Shown: piece after piece, positions 53,873-63,017 of the stretch | Layout of the letters: each line of letters opens with the position of its first letter | How positions within the stretch are numbered: position 1 is the stretch's first letter | NCBI RefSeq assembly: GCF_016595235.1 | Contig: NZ_JAENHL010000007.1 | Coordinates: 2,265,594 to 2,329,593, forward strand | Source of the DNA: Taklimakanibacter albus | GTDB taxonomy: Bacteria > Pseudomonadota > Alphaproteobacteria > Rhizobiales > Aestuariivirgaceae | DNA: 64,000 nucleotides | Direction: 5' to 3' | Program-made: the position numbers and the translations under genes | The notes under the pieces: model-generated | Told to the model about the DNA's origin: nothing | What the model saw: the letters and a program-made list of their open reading frames with translations, nothing else | The model's database searches: none

Positions 53873-54496
53873 CTAGTTGCCGCCATCTGGTGTTTTGTGA
53901 GCTGTGCGTCCCACTATTTTTACGGCAAAGAGATGCCCGTCGGGATCATAACTTCCGAAGGAGGCGCCACCCAGCTTGACCACCGGCAGCAGCGCCCGCC
54001 GAAGCGCGCCGGCGGCGAGCCCCCCGTTCAGCATGGTGAATTCAGCGAGCGGCTCGCCCGCTCGCACGCCGCCGAGCTTGCGCCTGAGGGCACAGAGGCG
54101 CTGACGCAAGGTTTCGTCCGCAATACGCAGAAGATGGCAGATCTCCGCCCGGTTGTGGCCGGTGAGAATCAGCAACGCCACGATACGCAGGCTCTTGGGC
54201 AGGGCCGCCACCGATATCCACGGTTCCGGCAGCGCAACGGGCTCGGCGTGGTCAGGGACCGCCGCCAGCGTTTCGCGGCGGCGCCGGCGCACCGCGCCGC
54301 GGGCCTGCATGGCGGCCTGCTGGCGCAGGACACCGCGAAACCACGCCAAGCCCTCCTGCCAGGGCCGGCGCCCTTGCGCGATCGCCGCGATCAGCGCGTC
54401 ATGGAGCAGGTCCTCGGCTTCGTCGCGGCGTTGCGCATGAAAAGCGGCAAGCCGCAGCAGCGCCTGATATTGCGGCCGCGATAGCTGCAGGCTCAT
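53873..54496 (-). CDS. ECF-like sigma factor coupled to a VOC gene
   Basis: About 207 residues. Region 2 is discernible as YQALLRLAAFHAQRRDEAED followed by LLHDALIAAIAQGRRPWQEG, and region 4 as LPKSLRIVALLILTGHNRAE then IADETLRQRLCALRRKLGG. A C-terminal extension of about 60 residues follows. The ATG at 54496 overlaps the stop of the upstream VOC gene by 4 bases, so the two are translationally coupled. The Gly/Ala-rich extension ends in FGSYDPDGHLFAVKIVGRTA. It might act as a regulator responding to the same stress as the VOC protein. Relatedness to ECF sigma factors is clear but divergent. Confidence 0.7.
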   Translation of the reverse strand: MSLQLSRPQYQALLRLAAFHAQRRDEAEDLLHDALIAAIAQGRRPWQEGLAWFRGVLRQQAAMQARGAVRRRRRETLAAVPDHAEPVALPEPWISVAALPKSLRIVALLILTGHNRAEICHLLRIADETLRQRLCALRRKLGGVRAGEPLAEFTMLNGGLAAGALRRALLPVVKLGGASFGSYDPDGHLFAVKIVGRTAHKTPDGGN

Positions 54497-54879
54497 GCCG
54501 GAGCGTGACACACCGCTTCGATATTGTTGCCGTCGGGATCGAGGATGAAGGCACCATAATAATCGGGGTGGTAGATCGGCCGGAGGCCAGGCTTGCCATT
54601 ATCGCGCCCACCGGCGGCGATCGCCGCCGCATAGAAGGCATCCACCGCCCTGCGATCAGACGCGGCGAAGGCGACATGCTGGCCGCCTTTCGGCTTGGCG
54701 CCGGTGCCGATCCAGAAATAAGGTTTTTGGCCTTCACCGAAACCACCATGGGCGTCGCCGCCCGTCTGCTCGGGCGTCACTTCCATCAGGAGGCTGATGC
54801 CGAGCGGTCGCAAGGCCTTCTCATAGAAGGCCTTGGACCTGGCATAATCCGCAACAGCGAATCCGACATGGTCGAGCAT
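54493..54879 (-). CDS. VOC-family protein (coupled to the sigma-like gene)
   Basis: A 128-residue glyoxalase-like protein beginning MLDHVGFAVADYARSKAFYE and containing GQHVAFAASDRRAVDAFYAA and FILDPDGNNIEAVCHAPA. The first His and last Glu fit the usual metal ligands. The sigma-like gene overlaps its stop (ATGA), so both are expressed together. It is downstream of the LprI-type gene on the same strand, by 9 bases. Confidence 0.82.
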   Translation of the reverse strand: MLDHVGFAVADYARSKAFYEKALRPLGISLLMEVTPEQTGGDAHGGFGEGQKPYFWIGTGAKPKGGQHVAFAASDRRAVDAFYAAAIAAGGRDNGKPGLRPIYHPDYYGAFILDPDGNNIEAVCHAPA

Positions 54880-54888
54880 GATGATCTC

Positions 54889-55890
54889 CTATTGAGGCAA
54901 CGGGGCGGAAGGTTTGGCCAGCGATTTGAGCTTGGCCATCGGGAATTCGCATTCGTAAGGACCTTCGGCATAGGAGCCGATCGCATAGGAATTGAAGGTG
55001 ACGATCGCTTTGTCCTGCCAGAAATTCCAGCTGTCGAGCGACTTCAGCACATCGACCACGGTCTGCTCCTGGTAATTCGGATCATTGGCCGGATCGAAAT
55101 CCTGGCCGTCATTCTTCTCTTTCTTCTGGACGATGATCTGGGCGACGCAGTCGGCCTTGAGTGCCGCCAGCGCCTTGCCGTCGAACACATCATCGGCTTT
55201 CATCGCGACGCCGCGCGCCAGATCGACATTGATCGCCGAGGTGCCGCCATTGCCATGGGCGCCGCCGGTATTCTCCCATCCTTCGATCTTGGCCGAGAGG
55301 AATTTGGGCGACGCGTAAGTGATGTCCATCGCCGAGTAGGATGCATAATTCATGCCTTCGGGCGCCGCCTCTGCCTGGCGCTTCAAGGGCGCATCCTTGA
55401 CGATCTTGTCCACTTCGGCGTTGAACAGCTTTTCCCCGTTTGATTTGGGAGCGGCGAAGCGAATGAGTGTGTAGTCGACATCGAAACGATGCGGATCGGG
55501 ATCCTGCTGGACGAAGACCGGCACCATGCGAGCGCCGGTGCCCGGGCCGCTTTCAGGCTCGGCCAGGAACAGGCGGCGACGTTCCTCGGTCTGATCTTGG
55601 ATGCAGCTCGACAGCTCCGCGCCCTCTTGGACGCCGCAACTGTCTTCACGGCTCTTGATCCATTTGCGCTGCGAGGCGGTCAGTCCCTTGCGTTCGGTGG
55701 CGCTGAGCGCCTCGCGCAGGCTCGAATAGGCCGCCGACATCGCATCATCCGCCGCCTTGAGCTTCGGATCGGCGCAAATCGCCTTCTCGATCGGGCTTTG
55801 CGCCTTGGCGCAGTCGAAAGCCACGGCCGGCTCGACACCGACAACCAGCAACAGGGGAGTGCAGGACAACAGGGTCTTGGAGATTCTCAT
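54889..55890 (-). CDS. Secreted protein with LprI-like and DUF3298-like domains
   Basis: A 333-residue protein. A signal peptide (TLLSCTPLLLVVGVEPAVA) is followed by an LprI/DUF1311-type segment (FDCAKAQSPIEKAICADPKL, with further Cys in SCGVQEGAELSSC). A C-terminal DUF3298/RsiV-like part contains GWENTGGAHGNGGTSAINVD and LKALAALKADCVAQI-like residues. LprI proteins inhibit lysozyme in some bacteria, so an envelope role is possible. The ATG at 55890 was chosen over a TTG one codon upstream. It precedes the VOC and sigma-like genes. Confidence 0.75.
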   Translation of the reverse strand: MRISKTLLSCTPLLLVVGVEPAVAFDCAKAQSPIEKAICADPKLKAADDAMSAAYSSLREALSATERKGLTASQRKWIKSREDSCGVQEGAELSSCIQDQTEERRRLFLAEPESGPGTGARMVPVFVQQDPDPHRFDVDYTLIRFAAPKSNGEKLFNAEVDKIVKDAPLKRQAEAAPEGMNYASYSAMDITYASPKFLSAKIEGWENTGGAHGNGGTSAINVDLARGVAMKADDVFDGKALAALKADCVAQIIVQKKEKNDGQDFDPANDPNYQEQTVVDVLKSLDSWNFWQDKAIVTFNSYAIGSYAEGPYECEFPMAKLKSLAKPSAPLPQ

Positions 55891-55914
55891 CAAATTCTAC
55901 TCGTGTTTCTCTTT

Positions 55915-57330
55915 TCAAGCGCCCGGCCGGGGATCTATGGGAGTTGTGCGGCCGAGACCGATCACATCTTCCATGAGCTTTGCGGCGGCAAGCAGGCGGC
56001 CTTCGCCGCGGCAGGGCGCGGCGATCTGGAGTCCGACCGGCAGATTTTCGGCGGTGAAGCCGGCCGGGATCGAAATGGCGGGCGATGCCACATTGGTAAA
56101 GGCATAGACGATGGCGAGCCACTCGACATAGTTGGAGAATTTGTGCCCGTCGCATTCGGCGACATAACGCTGCTCGACCGGGAACGGCGCCACGATGGTG
56201 GCGGGGCACAAAATGAGATCATAGCGGCTGAAGAATTCACGCGCCCTGGCGAACATCACGCCGCGCTGCATCTCGGCGCGTGCGATCTCCGCACCGGTAA
56301 GCGCCAGGCCCTTTTCGATATTCCAGATGACGTCAGGCTTCAGCTTGTCGCGGTGATTCTCATAAAGCGTCTTGAGGCCGGTGACGAAGGAGAGCGCCCG
56401 CAGGACCTGGAAACACTCATGCGCTTCACGGAAATCGGGATGCGCCTCCTCGACGACGACGCCGGCATCCTGAAGTTTGAGCGCCGCCTTTTCGACGATC
56501 GCCGCCACTTCCGGATCGACCGGTGTGATGCCGAGATCGCGGCTGAAGGCGACACGCTTCGGCTTGGGGCCTGAGCGCGCCTGTTCGAGATAGGAGATGT
56601 CCTCGCGCGGCAACGACAGAGGATCGGCCGGATTGGCGCCGACCATGGCGTCGAAGAGCAGCGCCAAATCTTCCACATTGCGCGCCATCGGCCCGTCGAC
56701 GCCGAGCGTGCCGTCGATCTTGCCATAGACGCTCATCGCCACCCGTCCGGGTGACGGGCGCATGCCGACGACGCCGCAGAAGCTCGCCGGGTTGCGCAAC
56801 GAGCCGCCCATGTCCGAGCCATGCGCCACCCAGGCCGTGCCGGTGGCGAGCGCCGCCGCAGCACCGCCCGAAGAACCCGCCACCGAACGCGACAGATTCC
56901 ATGGATTGAGCGTGCGGCCGAAGACTTCGTTGAAAGTGTTGGCGCCGGCGCCGAATTCCGGCGTGTTCGACATCGCATAGACGATGCCGCCCTGGTCTTC
57001 GAGATTCTCGACCAGTATGTCGGATTTCTTCGGGACATGGTTGGCGAAGATGGGCGAGCCTTGCGTCGAGCGCACACCCGCCACATCATTGAGATCCTTG
57101 ATCGGGACGGGCAGGCCCGCCAGCAGCCCACGGTCAGCCAAAGGCTTCTTCATCAGCTTGGCGGCATGGTCGCGCGCCCGGTCGAAACACAAGGTCGGCA
57201 GGGCATTCACCTGGCTATCGACTTCCGCAATGCGGGTCTCCACTGCCGCGAGACAGTCGAGGGCTGAGATCTCGCCGGCTTTCAGCAACCCCACGATCTC
57301 ATTGGCGGATTTACGAATCAGGTCGGTCAT
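55915..57330 (-). CDS. Amidase signature family protein
   Basis: A 471-residue amidase. The Ser-cisSer-Lys triad is visible as Lys in PVPIKDLNDVAG (near residue 75), and the Ser pair in SVAGSSGGAAAALATG and GSDMGGSLRNPASFCG. It hydrolyses carboxamides. The ATG at 57330 follows AGAGGGGCG. It is divergent from gabT by about 90 bases, and in this neighbourhood it might supply a substrate to gabT. It could equally be a general amidase; the substrate is unknown. Confidence 0.88.
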   Translation of the reverse strand: MTDLIRKSANEIVGLLKAGEISALDCLAAVETRIAEVDSQVNALPTLCFDRARDHAAKLMKKPLADRGLLAGLPVPIKDLNDVAGVRSTQGSPIFANHVPKKSDILVENLEDQGGIVYAMSNTPEFGAGANTFNEVFGRTLNPWNLSRSVAGSSGGAAAALATGTAWVAHGSDMGGSLRNPASFCGVVGMRPSPGRVAMSVYGKIDGTLGVDGPMARNVEDLALLFDAMVGANPADPLSLPREDISYLEQARSGPKPKRVAFSRDLGITPVDPEVAAIVEKAALKLQDAGVVVEEAHPDFREAHECFQVLRALSFVTGLKTLYENHRDKLKPDVIWNIEKGLALTGAEIARAEMQRGVMFARAREFFSRYDLILCPATIVAPFPVEQRYVAECDGHKFSNYVEWLAIVYAFTNVASPAISIPAGFTAENLPVGLQIAAPCRGEGRLLAAAKLMEDVIGLGRTTPIDPRPGA

Positions 57331-57423
57331 GGTGTCGCCCCTCTGCTTTATCGATTTGAATCCATTTGCCGCCCGGGGGTCAATGGAGGTAGAACGCCGC
57401 AGCATTTCTCAGGAGACCATAAC

Positions 57424-58725
57424 ATGAACGTCAAGGCATCGGCCAAGGGCCTCAACGAAGCTTGGGTTGAACGGCGCGCCAAAGCAGTTTCGCGCGGCGT
57501 CGGCATGGCCGCCCCGATCATCGCGGCACGCGCCGAGGATTCCGAGATGTGGGACATCGAGGGTCGCCGCTATATCGATTTCGGCGGCGGCATCGCCGTG
57601 CTCAATACCGGCCATCGCCATCCCTCGGTGATGAAGCGGGTGCAGGAGCAGCTCAACGCCTTCACCCATACCTGCTTCATGGTGGCGCCCTACGCGCCCT
57701 TCATCGAGCTGGCCGAGAAGCTCAACGCCATCGCGCCGATCTCGGGCGACAAGAAGAGCCTGTTCGTCACCACCGGCGCCGAAGCCGTCGAGAACGCCAT
57801 CAAGATCGCCCGCGCCCATACCGGCCGCAGCGACGTCATCTGCTTCCAGGGCAGCTTCCATGGCCGCACCCTCCTCACCATGGCGATGACCGGCAAGGTC
57901 GTTCCCTACAAGACGAAGTTCGGCCCGATGCCGGGCGGCGTGTGGCATGTGCCCTTCCCGGTCGCCCATCGTGGCGTCACCGTCGAGGATTCGATCCACG
58001 CCATCGAATGGCTGTTCAAGGCCGATGTCGAGCCGTCGCGCGTGGCGGCCATCGTCATCGAGCCGGTGCAGGGCGAGGGCGGTTTCTATGTGGCGCCCAA
58101 GGAGCTCATGAAGGCGCTGCGCAAGATCTGCGACGATCACGGCATCGTGCTCATCGCCGATGAGATCCAGTCGGGCTTCGGACGCACCGGCAAGTGGTTC
58201 GCCATGGAGCATATGGGCGTCGAGCCGGATCTGATGACGGTCGCCAAGTCGCTCGCCGGCGGTTTCCCGCTGGCCGGCGTCGTCGGCCGCGCCAAGATGA
58301 TGGACGCGCCGGAGCCGGGCGGCCTCGGCGGCACCTATGCCGGCAATCCGGTATCCTGTGCTGCCGCTCTCGGCGTCTTTGATGCCTTCGAGCAGGACAA
58401 GCTCCTCGAAAAGGCGGAAAAGCAGGGCAAGCTCATGGTCGAGCGCCTCAAATCCATCAAGGCCAAGAACCAGGGCATGCCGATGGGCGACATCCGGGCT
58501 CTCGGCGCCATGGTCGCTTTCGAGGTCGTGACCGAGCGTGGCGGCAACAAGCCGGATGCGGCGGGCGCCAAGGCGCTGGTCGCCAAGTGCCTCGAGCGCG
58601 GCCTGCTCATCCTGAGCTGCGGCGTCTATGGCGACACGATCCGCTTGCTGACCCCGCTCACCGCGTCGGAAGCCATCCTCAACGAAGGCCTCGATATCCT
58701 CGAATCCGCCATTTTGGGCAACTAA
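57424..58725 (+). CDS. gabT: 4-Aminobutyrate aminotransferase
   Basis: A 433-residue class III aminotransferase. The PLP Lys is in MTVAKSLAGGFPLAG (near residue 276), with DEIQSGFGRTGKWFAMEHMG before it and GSFHGRTLLTMAMTGK in the phosphate-binding region. VIEPVQGEGGFYVAP is typical of GabT. It converts GABA and 2-oxoglutarate to succinate semialdehyde and glutamate. No gabD is adjacent. It could finish a route from arginine through 4-guanidinobutyrate, but other omega-amino acids are possible substrates. Confidence 0.9.
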   Translation: MNVKASAKGLNEAWVERRAKAVSRGVGMAAPIIAARAEDSEMWDIEGRRYIDFGGGIAVLNTGHRHPSVMKRVQEQLNAFTHTCFMVAPYAPFIELAEKLNAIAPISGDKKSLFVTTGAEAVENAIKIARAHTGRSDVICFQGSFHGRTLLTMAMTGKVVPYKTKFGPMPGGVWHVPFPVAHRGVTVEDSIHAIEWLFKADVEPSRVAAIVIEPVQGEGGFYVAPKELMKALRKICDDHGIVLIADEIQSGFGRTGKWFAMEHMGVEPDLMTVAKSLAGGFPLAGVVGRAKMMDAPEPGGLGGTYAGNPVSCAAALGVFDAFEQDKLLEKAEKQGKLMVERLKSIKAKNQGMPMGDIRALGAMVAFEVVTERGGNKPDAAGAKALVAKCLERGLLILSCGVYGDTIRLLTPLTASEAILNEGLDILESAILGN

Positions 58726-58747
58726 GACTACCCCTCGAGATTGTGAT

Positions 58748-58785
58748 GAGGCGGCGATCATCCGGTCGCCGCCTCACTCTTTTTT
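58748..58785 (+). terminator. Rho-independent terminator after gabT
   Basis: GAGGCGGCGA - 8-base loop - TCGCCGCCTC followed by ACTC and TTTTTT, 22 bases after the gabT stop. Confidence 0.9.
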
Positions 58786-58846
58786 GATGGCGACGGAACC
58801 GGCATCCCCGCTCGTCTAAACTGTGAACGACTTCGGGAGACTTTGC

Positions 58847-59407
58847 ATGCATCGCCGCCTGTTCCTGACCGCTCTGGCCTCGAGCCTGGGGGCCGCGGCT
58901 TTTCCGGGTCTGGCCGAAGCGGCCAAGCAAAGCCGGCAGCGCCAGCGTTATCAGGGCGCCGAATTCGTCTATTTCGACAGCTATGAGGATCCGGGCACGA
59001 TCATCATCGATACCGGCAAGCGCGCGCTCTACTATATATTGAGCGACGGCGAGGCGATCCGTTACGGCGTCGCCGTCGGCAAGGACGGTTTCTCCTGGGC
59101 CGGCATCGCCAAGATCGGCCGCAAGACCGAATGGCCGCGCTGGACACCGCCGAGCTCGATGATCAAGCGCAAGCCGGAGCTCGCCAAATTCGCCAATGGC
59201 ATGCCGGGCGGCCCGAACAATCCCCTGGGCGCCCGCGCGCTTTATCTCTTCGCCGATGGCCGCGACACGTTGTTCCGCATTCACGGCACCAACGAGCCGC
59301 AGTCGATCGGCACCGCCGCCTCTTCCGGCTGCATCCGCATGCTCAATGAGGAAGTCACCGAGCTCTATGACCGGGTACCCATCGGCACCAAGGTGATCGT
59401 GCTCTAG
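58847..59407 (+). CDS. L,D-transpeptidase (YkuD/ErfK-type)
   Basis: A 186-residue exported enzyme. The signal peptide begins MHRRLFLTALASSLGAAAFP, with cleavage near AEA. The YkuD active site is HGTNEPQSIGTAASSGCIRM with the catalytic Cys near residue 166. It forms or links peptidoglycan through 3-3 crosslinks or attaches proteins. GGGAGA precedes the ATG at 58847. Alphaproteobacteria carry many such paralogues, so the exact role is open. Confidence 0.9.
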   Translation: MHRRLFLTALASSLGAAAFPGLAEAAKQSRQRQRYQGAEFVYFDSYEDPGTIIIDTGKRALYYILSDGEAIRYGVAVGKDGFSWAGIAKIGRKTEWPRWTPPSSMIKRKPELAKFANGMPGGPNNPLGARALYLFADGRDTLFRIHGTNEPQSIGTAASSGCIRMLNEEVTELYDRVPIGTKVIVL

Positions 59408-59471
59408 CTGCGGCGCTGCGCCTCAGAGATGCGCGCCGACCGGAGGCCCACATTAGCTTGTGGAGCCCATC

Positions 59472-59927
59472 ATGTCGGGAATGACCTGGAAGCCTCAGCC
59501 TGCCCCGGACCTGCCGGACGGACTCGTCCTGTTCGACGGCTTTTGCCATGTCTGTTCGGGCGGTGTGCAGTTTCTCCTGGCGCGGGACCGAAACCAGCAA
59601 TTCTCCTACGTGCCCTGCCAGTCGCCCTGGGGGTATGAGATCATGGCCCGCTACGGCATCGACCGCGATTTCGCCGAAAGCTTCGCCTTCGTGGACAAGG
59701 GACGTATCCTGTTCAAGTCGGACGCCGCCATCGCGATCATGCGCCGGCTGCCTTATTGGGGTTGGGCCGGAATGGGATGGATCATCCCGCGCTTCATCCG
59801 CGACCCGCTCTATGATGTCCTGGCGCGCAATCGCTACAAATGGTTCGGTAAGCGGCAAAGCTGCATGGTCCTGCCACCCGGCGCGACGGCCCGTTTCCTC
59901 ACCGAAGCGCCAACGAAGGAGAACTGA
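59472..59927 (+). CDS. DCC-family thiol-disulfide oxidoreductase (DUF393)
   Basis: A 151-residue protein with the DCC motif DGFCHVCSGGVQFLLARD near residue 22, followed by FAFVDKGRILFKSDAAIAIM and a C-terminal YKWFGKRQSCMVLPPG. DUF393 proteins have a thioredoxin-like CxxC and no signal peptide. The ATG follows GGAG by six bases. Function unknown; redox activity is inferred. Confidence 0.82.
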   Translation: MSGMTWKPQPAPDLPDGLVLFDGFCHVCSGGVQFLLARDRNQQFSYVPCQSPWGYEIMARYGIDRDFAESFAFVDKGRILFKSDAAIAIMRRLPYWGWAGMGWIIPRFIRDPLYDVLARNRYKWFGKRQSCMVLPPGATARFLTEAPTKEN

Positions 59928-59928
59928 T

Positions 59929-60741
59929 CTAGTCTTTCCGCGCCCAGGCCTGAAAAATACGCGGCATGGAAATGATCGTGTCGGGTCGTGCGGCAAAATC
60001 CTTCAGCTCGCGGGTGATCTCCGCGATCTCGTCTGCATCGGCGAGCTTCTCGGCTACAAGACCCTCGGCAATCGCCTCGAAGGTCAAAATCAGGATATCC
60101 TTGGCGCCGCCCTGTCGCGCAAAAGGCTGGATCAGGGCGGTTTCTACGCCAGCATATCCGGCCGTTTCCAGAAGCAGCCCCAGGCGTCGGCCGATCAACG
60201 GATCGCCACCACGGCGACGCGACAGTTTTATATAGAGCTCGACATACCGGTCCACCGCCGGACATTCGGGGGACGTGAAGTGACCGGGAAAGTCGATATC
60301 CTCGATGAGAATCCTGCCGCCGGGCTTGAGCGCCGCCAGCGCCTGGGCCAACATCGCCTGCGGTTCGCGCAGATGCGTGAGGATGAAGCGCGCATAAACG
60401 AGATCGACGCCGGTGACCGGCCAAGGCTGGGTGACATTCGTGCTCTCGAAACGCACATGATCGAGGCCCTGCGCCCGGGCTTCGGCGCGCGCCCAGCCGA
60501 GCTTCTCCTCATCGAGATCGATGCCGATGATCTGGCCCTTGGCTCCCGCCCGCCGCGCCAGAGCGAATGTCACATCGCCGCCGCCGCAGCCGACATCGAC
60601 AACCGTGAGGCCGGAAAGGGACCCGGCCCGATCCAGATGCCGCTCTGTCGTCTGCGCCAAAGCGCGCGCCAGCACCGCGAGCCGGGCACGGCCGACCTCG
60701 CCGCCCTTGATCGGATAGATCTTCAACGCATCCGTCGTCAT
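59929..60741 (-). CDS. SAM-dependent methyltransferase
   Basis: A 270-residue class I methyltransferase. Motif I is VVDVGCGGGDVTFALARRAG (about residues 47-66), motif II includes IIGIDLDEEKLGWA and later motifs are VTGVDLVYARFILTHL and LAALKPGGRILIEDIDF. The ATG at 60741 follows AAGGAG. It resembles UbiE/MenG-like small-molecule methyltransferases. The substrate is unknown. Convergent with the DCC gene, separated by one base. Confidence 0.82.
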   Translation of the reverse strand: MTTDALKIYPIKGGEVGRARLAVLARALAQTTERHLDRAGSLSGLTVVDVGCGGGDVTFALARRAGAKGQIIGIDLDEEKLGWARAEARAQGLDHVRFESTNVTQPWPVTGVDLVYARFILTHLREPQAMLAQALAALKPGGRILIEDIDFPGHFTSPECPAVDRYVELYIKLSRRRGGDPLIGRRLGLLLETAGYAGVETALIQPFARQGGAKDILILTFEAIAEGLVAEKLADADEIAEITRELKDFAARPDTIISMPRIFQAWARKD

Positions 60742-60800
60742 GCCGTCTACTCCTTGAAGCGAGATTGAATTCCCGCCCTCCATTTACCGGCACATTTACG

Positions 60801-62393
60801 TCAGGCTTGCTTCTGGTAGTCCTTCACATCGGCAAAAGCGATCTTCGGCCAGCGCTCCTGCTCATATTGCAGCAGGAAGGCGCTGCCGGCCAGGAACACC
60901 GGCGCCTGGTCGAGATCATGCGCCATGCCGGAGCGGTTGGCTTCGATGAAACGGTCGAGTTCCATCTCATCGTCGGACGAAATCCAGCGGCAGACCGAGA
61001 AGCGTGGTGTTTCATAGGCGATGGGAAGCCCATATTCGCCTTGCAGTCGCTCGGCGAGCACGTCGAGCTGCAGTGCGCCGACCACGCCCACCATGGCATT
61101 CGATCCGTCATAGGGCAGGAACAGCTGCACCACGCCTTCTTCCGCCATCTGCTGCAGGGCTTCGCGCAGTTTCTTCGCCTTCATCGCGTCCTGCAACTTG
61201 ATGCGCCGCAGGATTTCCGGGGCGAAGCTCGGCACGCCGCGGAAGACGAGCTCCTCGCCTTCGGTCAGCGTATCGCCGATGCGCAAGGTGCCGTGATTGG
61301 GAATGCCGACCACGTCGCCGGCATAGGCCTCATCCGCCACAGAGCGGTCCTGGGCGAAGAAGAATTGCGGCGCCGACAGGCTGATCGGCTTGCCGGTGCG
61401 CACCAGCTTGGCCTTCATGCCACGCTGCAACTTGCCGGCACAGACACGCAGGAAAGCGATGCGGTCGCGGTGATTGGGATCCATATTGGCCTGGATCTTG
61501 AAGACGAAGCCCGCCATTTTGGGCTCGCTCGCCTCAACCATGCGGCTGGCCGCCTGCTGGTTGCGCGGTGACGGCGCATAGGCGCCGAGCCCATTGATGA
61601 GATCGCGCACGCCGTAATTGCGCAAGGCCGAGCCCCAGAAGACCGGTGTGAGATGGCCTTCGCGGAAGGAGTCGAGATCGAACGGCTTGGAGCCGTCGCG
61701 GGCCAGCTCCACCTCGTCCCGGAAGGCGCTCGCCTCATCGGCGGGAATGAAGCTCGCGATCTGGGGATCATCAGGCCCGGAAAGCTGACGGGGCGTCTCT
61801 TCCGAATCGAGGCCGCGCAGCGTGTTGCGGCCGAGATCATAGGTGCCGGCGAAGCTGCGCCCGCGCCCGACCGGCCAGGTCATCGGCGTGACGTCGAGAG
61901 CGAGCGTTTTTTCGATCTCGTCCAGAAGCTCGAACGGATCGCGCGTCTCGCGGTCCATCTTGTTGATGAAAGTGACGATCGGGATGTCGCGCAGGCGGCA
62001 GACCTCGAACAGCTTGCGGGTGCGCGCCTCGATGCCCTTGGCGGCGTCGATCACCATGATGGCGGAATCGACCGCGGTCAGGGTGCGGTAGGTGTCCTCG
62101 GAGAAGTCGGCATGGCCCGGCGTGTCGAGCAGGTTGAAGACATGGCCGCCATATTCGAAGGTCATCACCGAGGTGACGACGGAAATGCCGCGCTGGCGCT
62201 CGATAGCCATCCAGTCGGAGCGGGTCGAGATGCGGTTTTTCTTGGCCTTGACCTCGCCGGCGAGCTGAATGGCGCCGCCGAACAGCAGGAATTTCTCGGT
62301 CAAGGTGGTCTTGCCGGCGTCCGGATGCGAGATGACCGCGAAAGTGCGGCGCCGCGCCACTTCGGAGGCGGCCGAATTTTGCATGATATTCAT
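60801..62393 (-). CDS. prfC: Peptide chain release factor 3
   Basis: A 530-residue translational GTPase. The G1 motif is SHPDAGKTTLTEKFLLFGG, G2 lies in RQRGISVVTSVMTFEY, G3 is LLDTPGHADFSEDTYRTL and G4 is FINKMDRETRDP. The C-terminal region VDSA..., FSVCRWISSDDEMELDRF matches RF3. It recycles RF1 and RF2 after termination. The ATG at 62393 was used, with another at 62384 possible. No operon partner. Confidence 0.95.
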   Translation of the reverse strand: MNIMQNSAASEVARRRTFAVISHPDAGKTTLTEKFLLFGGAIQLAGEVKAKKNRISTRSDWMAIERQRGISVVTSVMTFEYGGHVFNLLDTPGHADFSEDTYRTLTAVDSAIMVIDAAKGIEARTRKLFEVCRLRDIPIVTFINKMDRETRDPFELLDEIEKTLALDVTPMTWPVGRGRSFAGTYDLGRNTLRGLDSEETPRQLSGPDDPQIASFIPADEASAFRDEVELARDGSKPFDLDSFREGHLTPVFWGSALRNYGVRDLINGLGAYAPSPRNQQAASRMVEASEPKMAGFVFKIQANMDPNHRDRIAFLRVCAGKLQRGMKAKLVRTGKPISLSAPQFFFAQDRSVADEAYAGDVVGIPNHGTLRIGDTLTEGEELVFRGVPSFAPEILRRIKLQDAMKAKKLREALQQMAEEGVVQLFLPYDGSNAMVGVVGALQLDVLAERLQGEYGLPIAYETPRFSVCRWISSDDEMELDRFIEANRSGMAHDLDQAPVFLAGSAFLLQYEQERWPKIAFADVKDYQKQA

Positions 62394-62556
62394 TGATTTT
62401 GGGCTCTTTTCGGGGGCGTCCCTAGCACCTCAACCCTGCTATGTCACCCCTGGCGCCTTCGACCGGACAAATGTGATCTGATTCAAATGCTTAACACCTA
62501 GAGACTAGATATCCGCACCCGGCTTTCCTGCACACACGTTATGCCTTATGGATCAT

Positions 62557-62568
62557 TGCAGTGCAGCA
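62557..62568 (+). promoter_or_regulatory. GCANTGC-type motif upstream of sdhC
   Basis: TGCAGTGCAGCA, 45 bases before the sdhC start. It differs by one base from the motif at 36589-36600 and shares its core with 26098-26106. Confidence 0.45.
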
Positions 62569-62612
62569 TGGACCGGGTTAAAAGGCGACCTAGCTGAGAC
62601 CAAATACGACCA

Positions 62613-63017
62613 ATGGCTGAAACACACACCGACAAGCGGCCTCTGTCGCCGCATCTGCAGATCTACCGGCCGATGCTGACCATGATGATGTCCATCGTGC
62701 ATCGCATCACCGGCAGCGCCCTCTATTTCGGCATCGTCTTCTTCGTCTGGTGGCTCATCGCCGGCGCCATTTCGGCCGAATATTTCGCCATGACCCAGGC
62801 GGTCTTCGGCCATTGGCTGAGCAAGATCATCCTGTTCGGCTTCACCTGGGCGCTCATCCACCACATGCTGGGGGGCCTGCGCCACCTTCTGTGGGACACC
62901 GGCCACGGCTTCAAGCTCACGACCGTCGAATTCATGGCCCGCGCCAATCTCGTTCTGTCGATCGTCCTGACCTTCGCTCTGTGGATCGGCGTCTATCTGG
63001 TGCGAGGCACCCTATGA
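62613..63017 (+). CDS. sdhC: Succinate dehydrogenase cytochrome b556 subunit
   Basis: A 134-residue membrane anchor. The signature SPHLQIYRPMLTMMMSIVHR is at the N-terminus and HHMLGGLRHLLWDTGHGF contains the heme His. Three membrane segments are seen. sdhD begins inside its stop (ATGA). It anchors SdhAB and passes electrons to ubiquinone. Confidence 0.93.
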   Translation: MAETHTDKRPLSPHLQIYRPMLTMMMSIVHRITGSALYFGIVFFVWWLIAGAISAEYFAMTQAVFGHWLSKIILFGFTWALIHHMLGGLRHLLWDTGHGFKLTTVEFMARANLVLSIVLTFALWIGVYLVRGTL

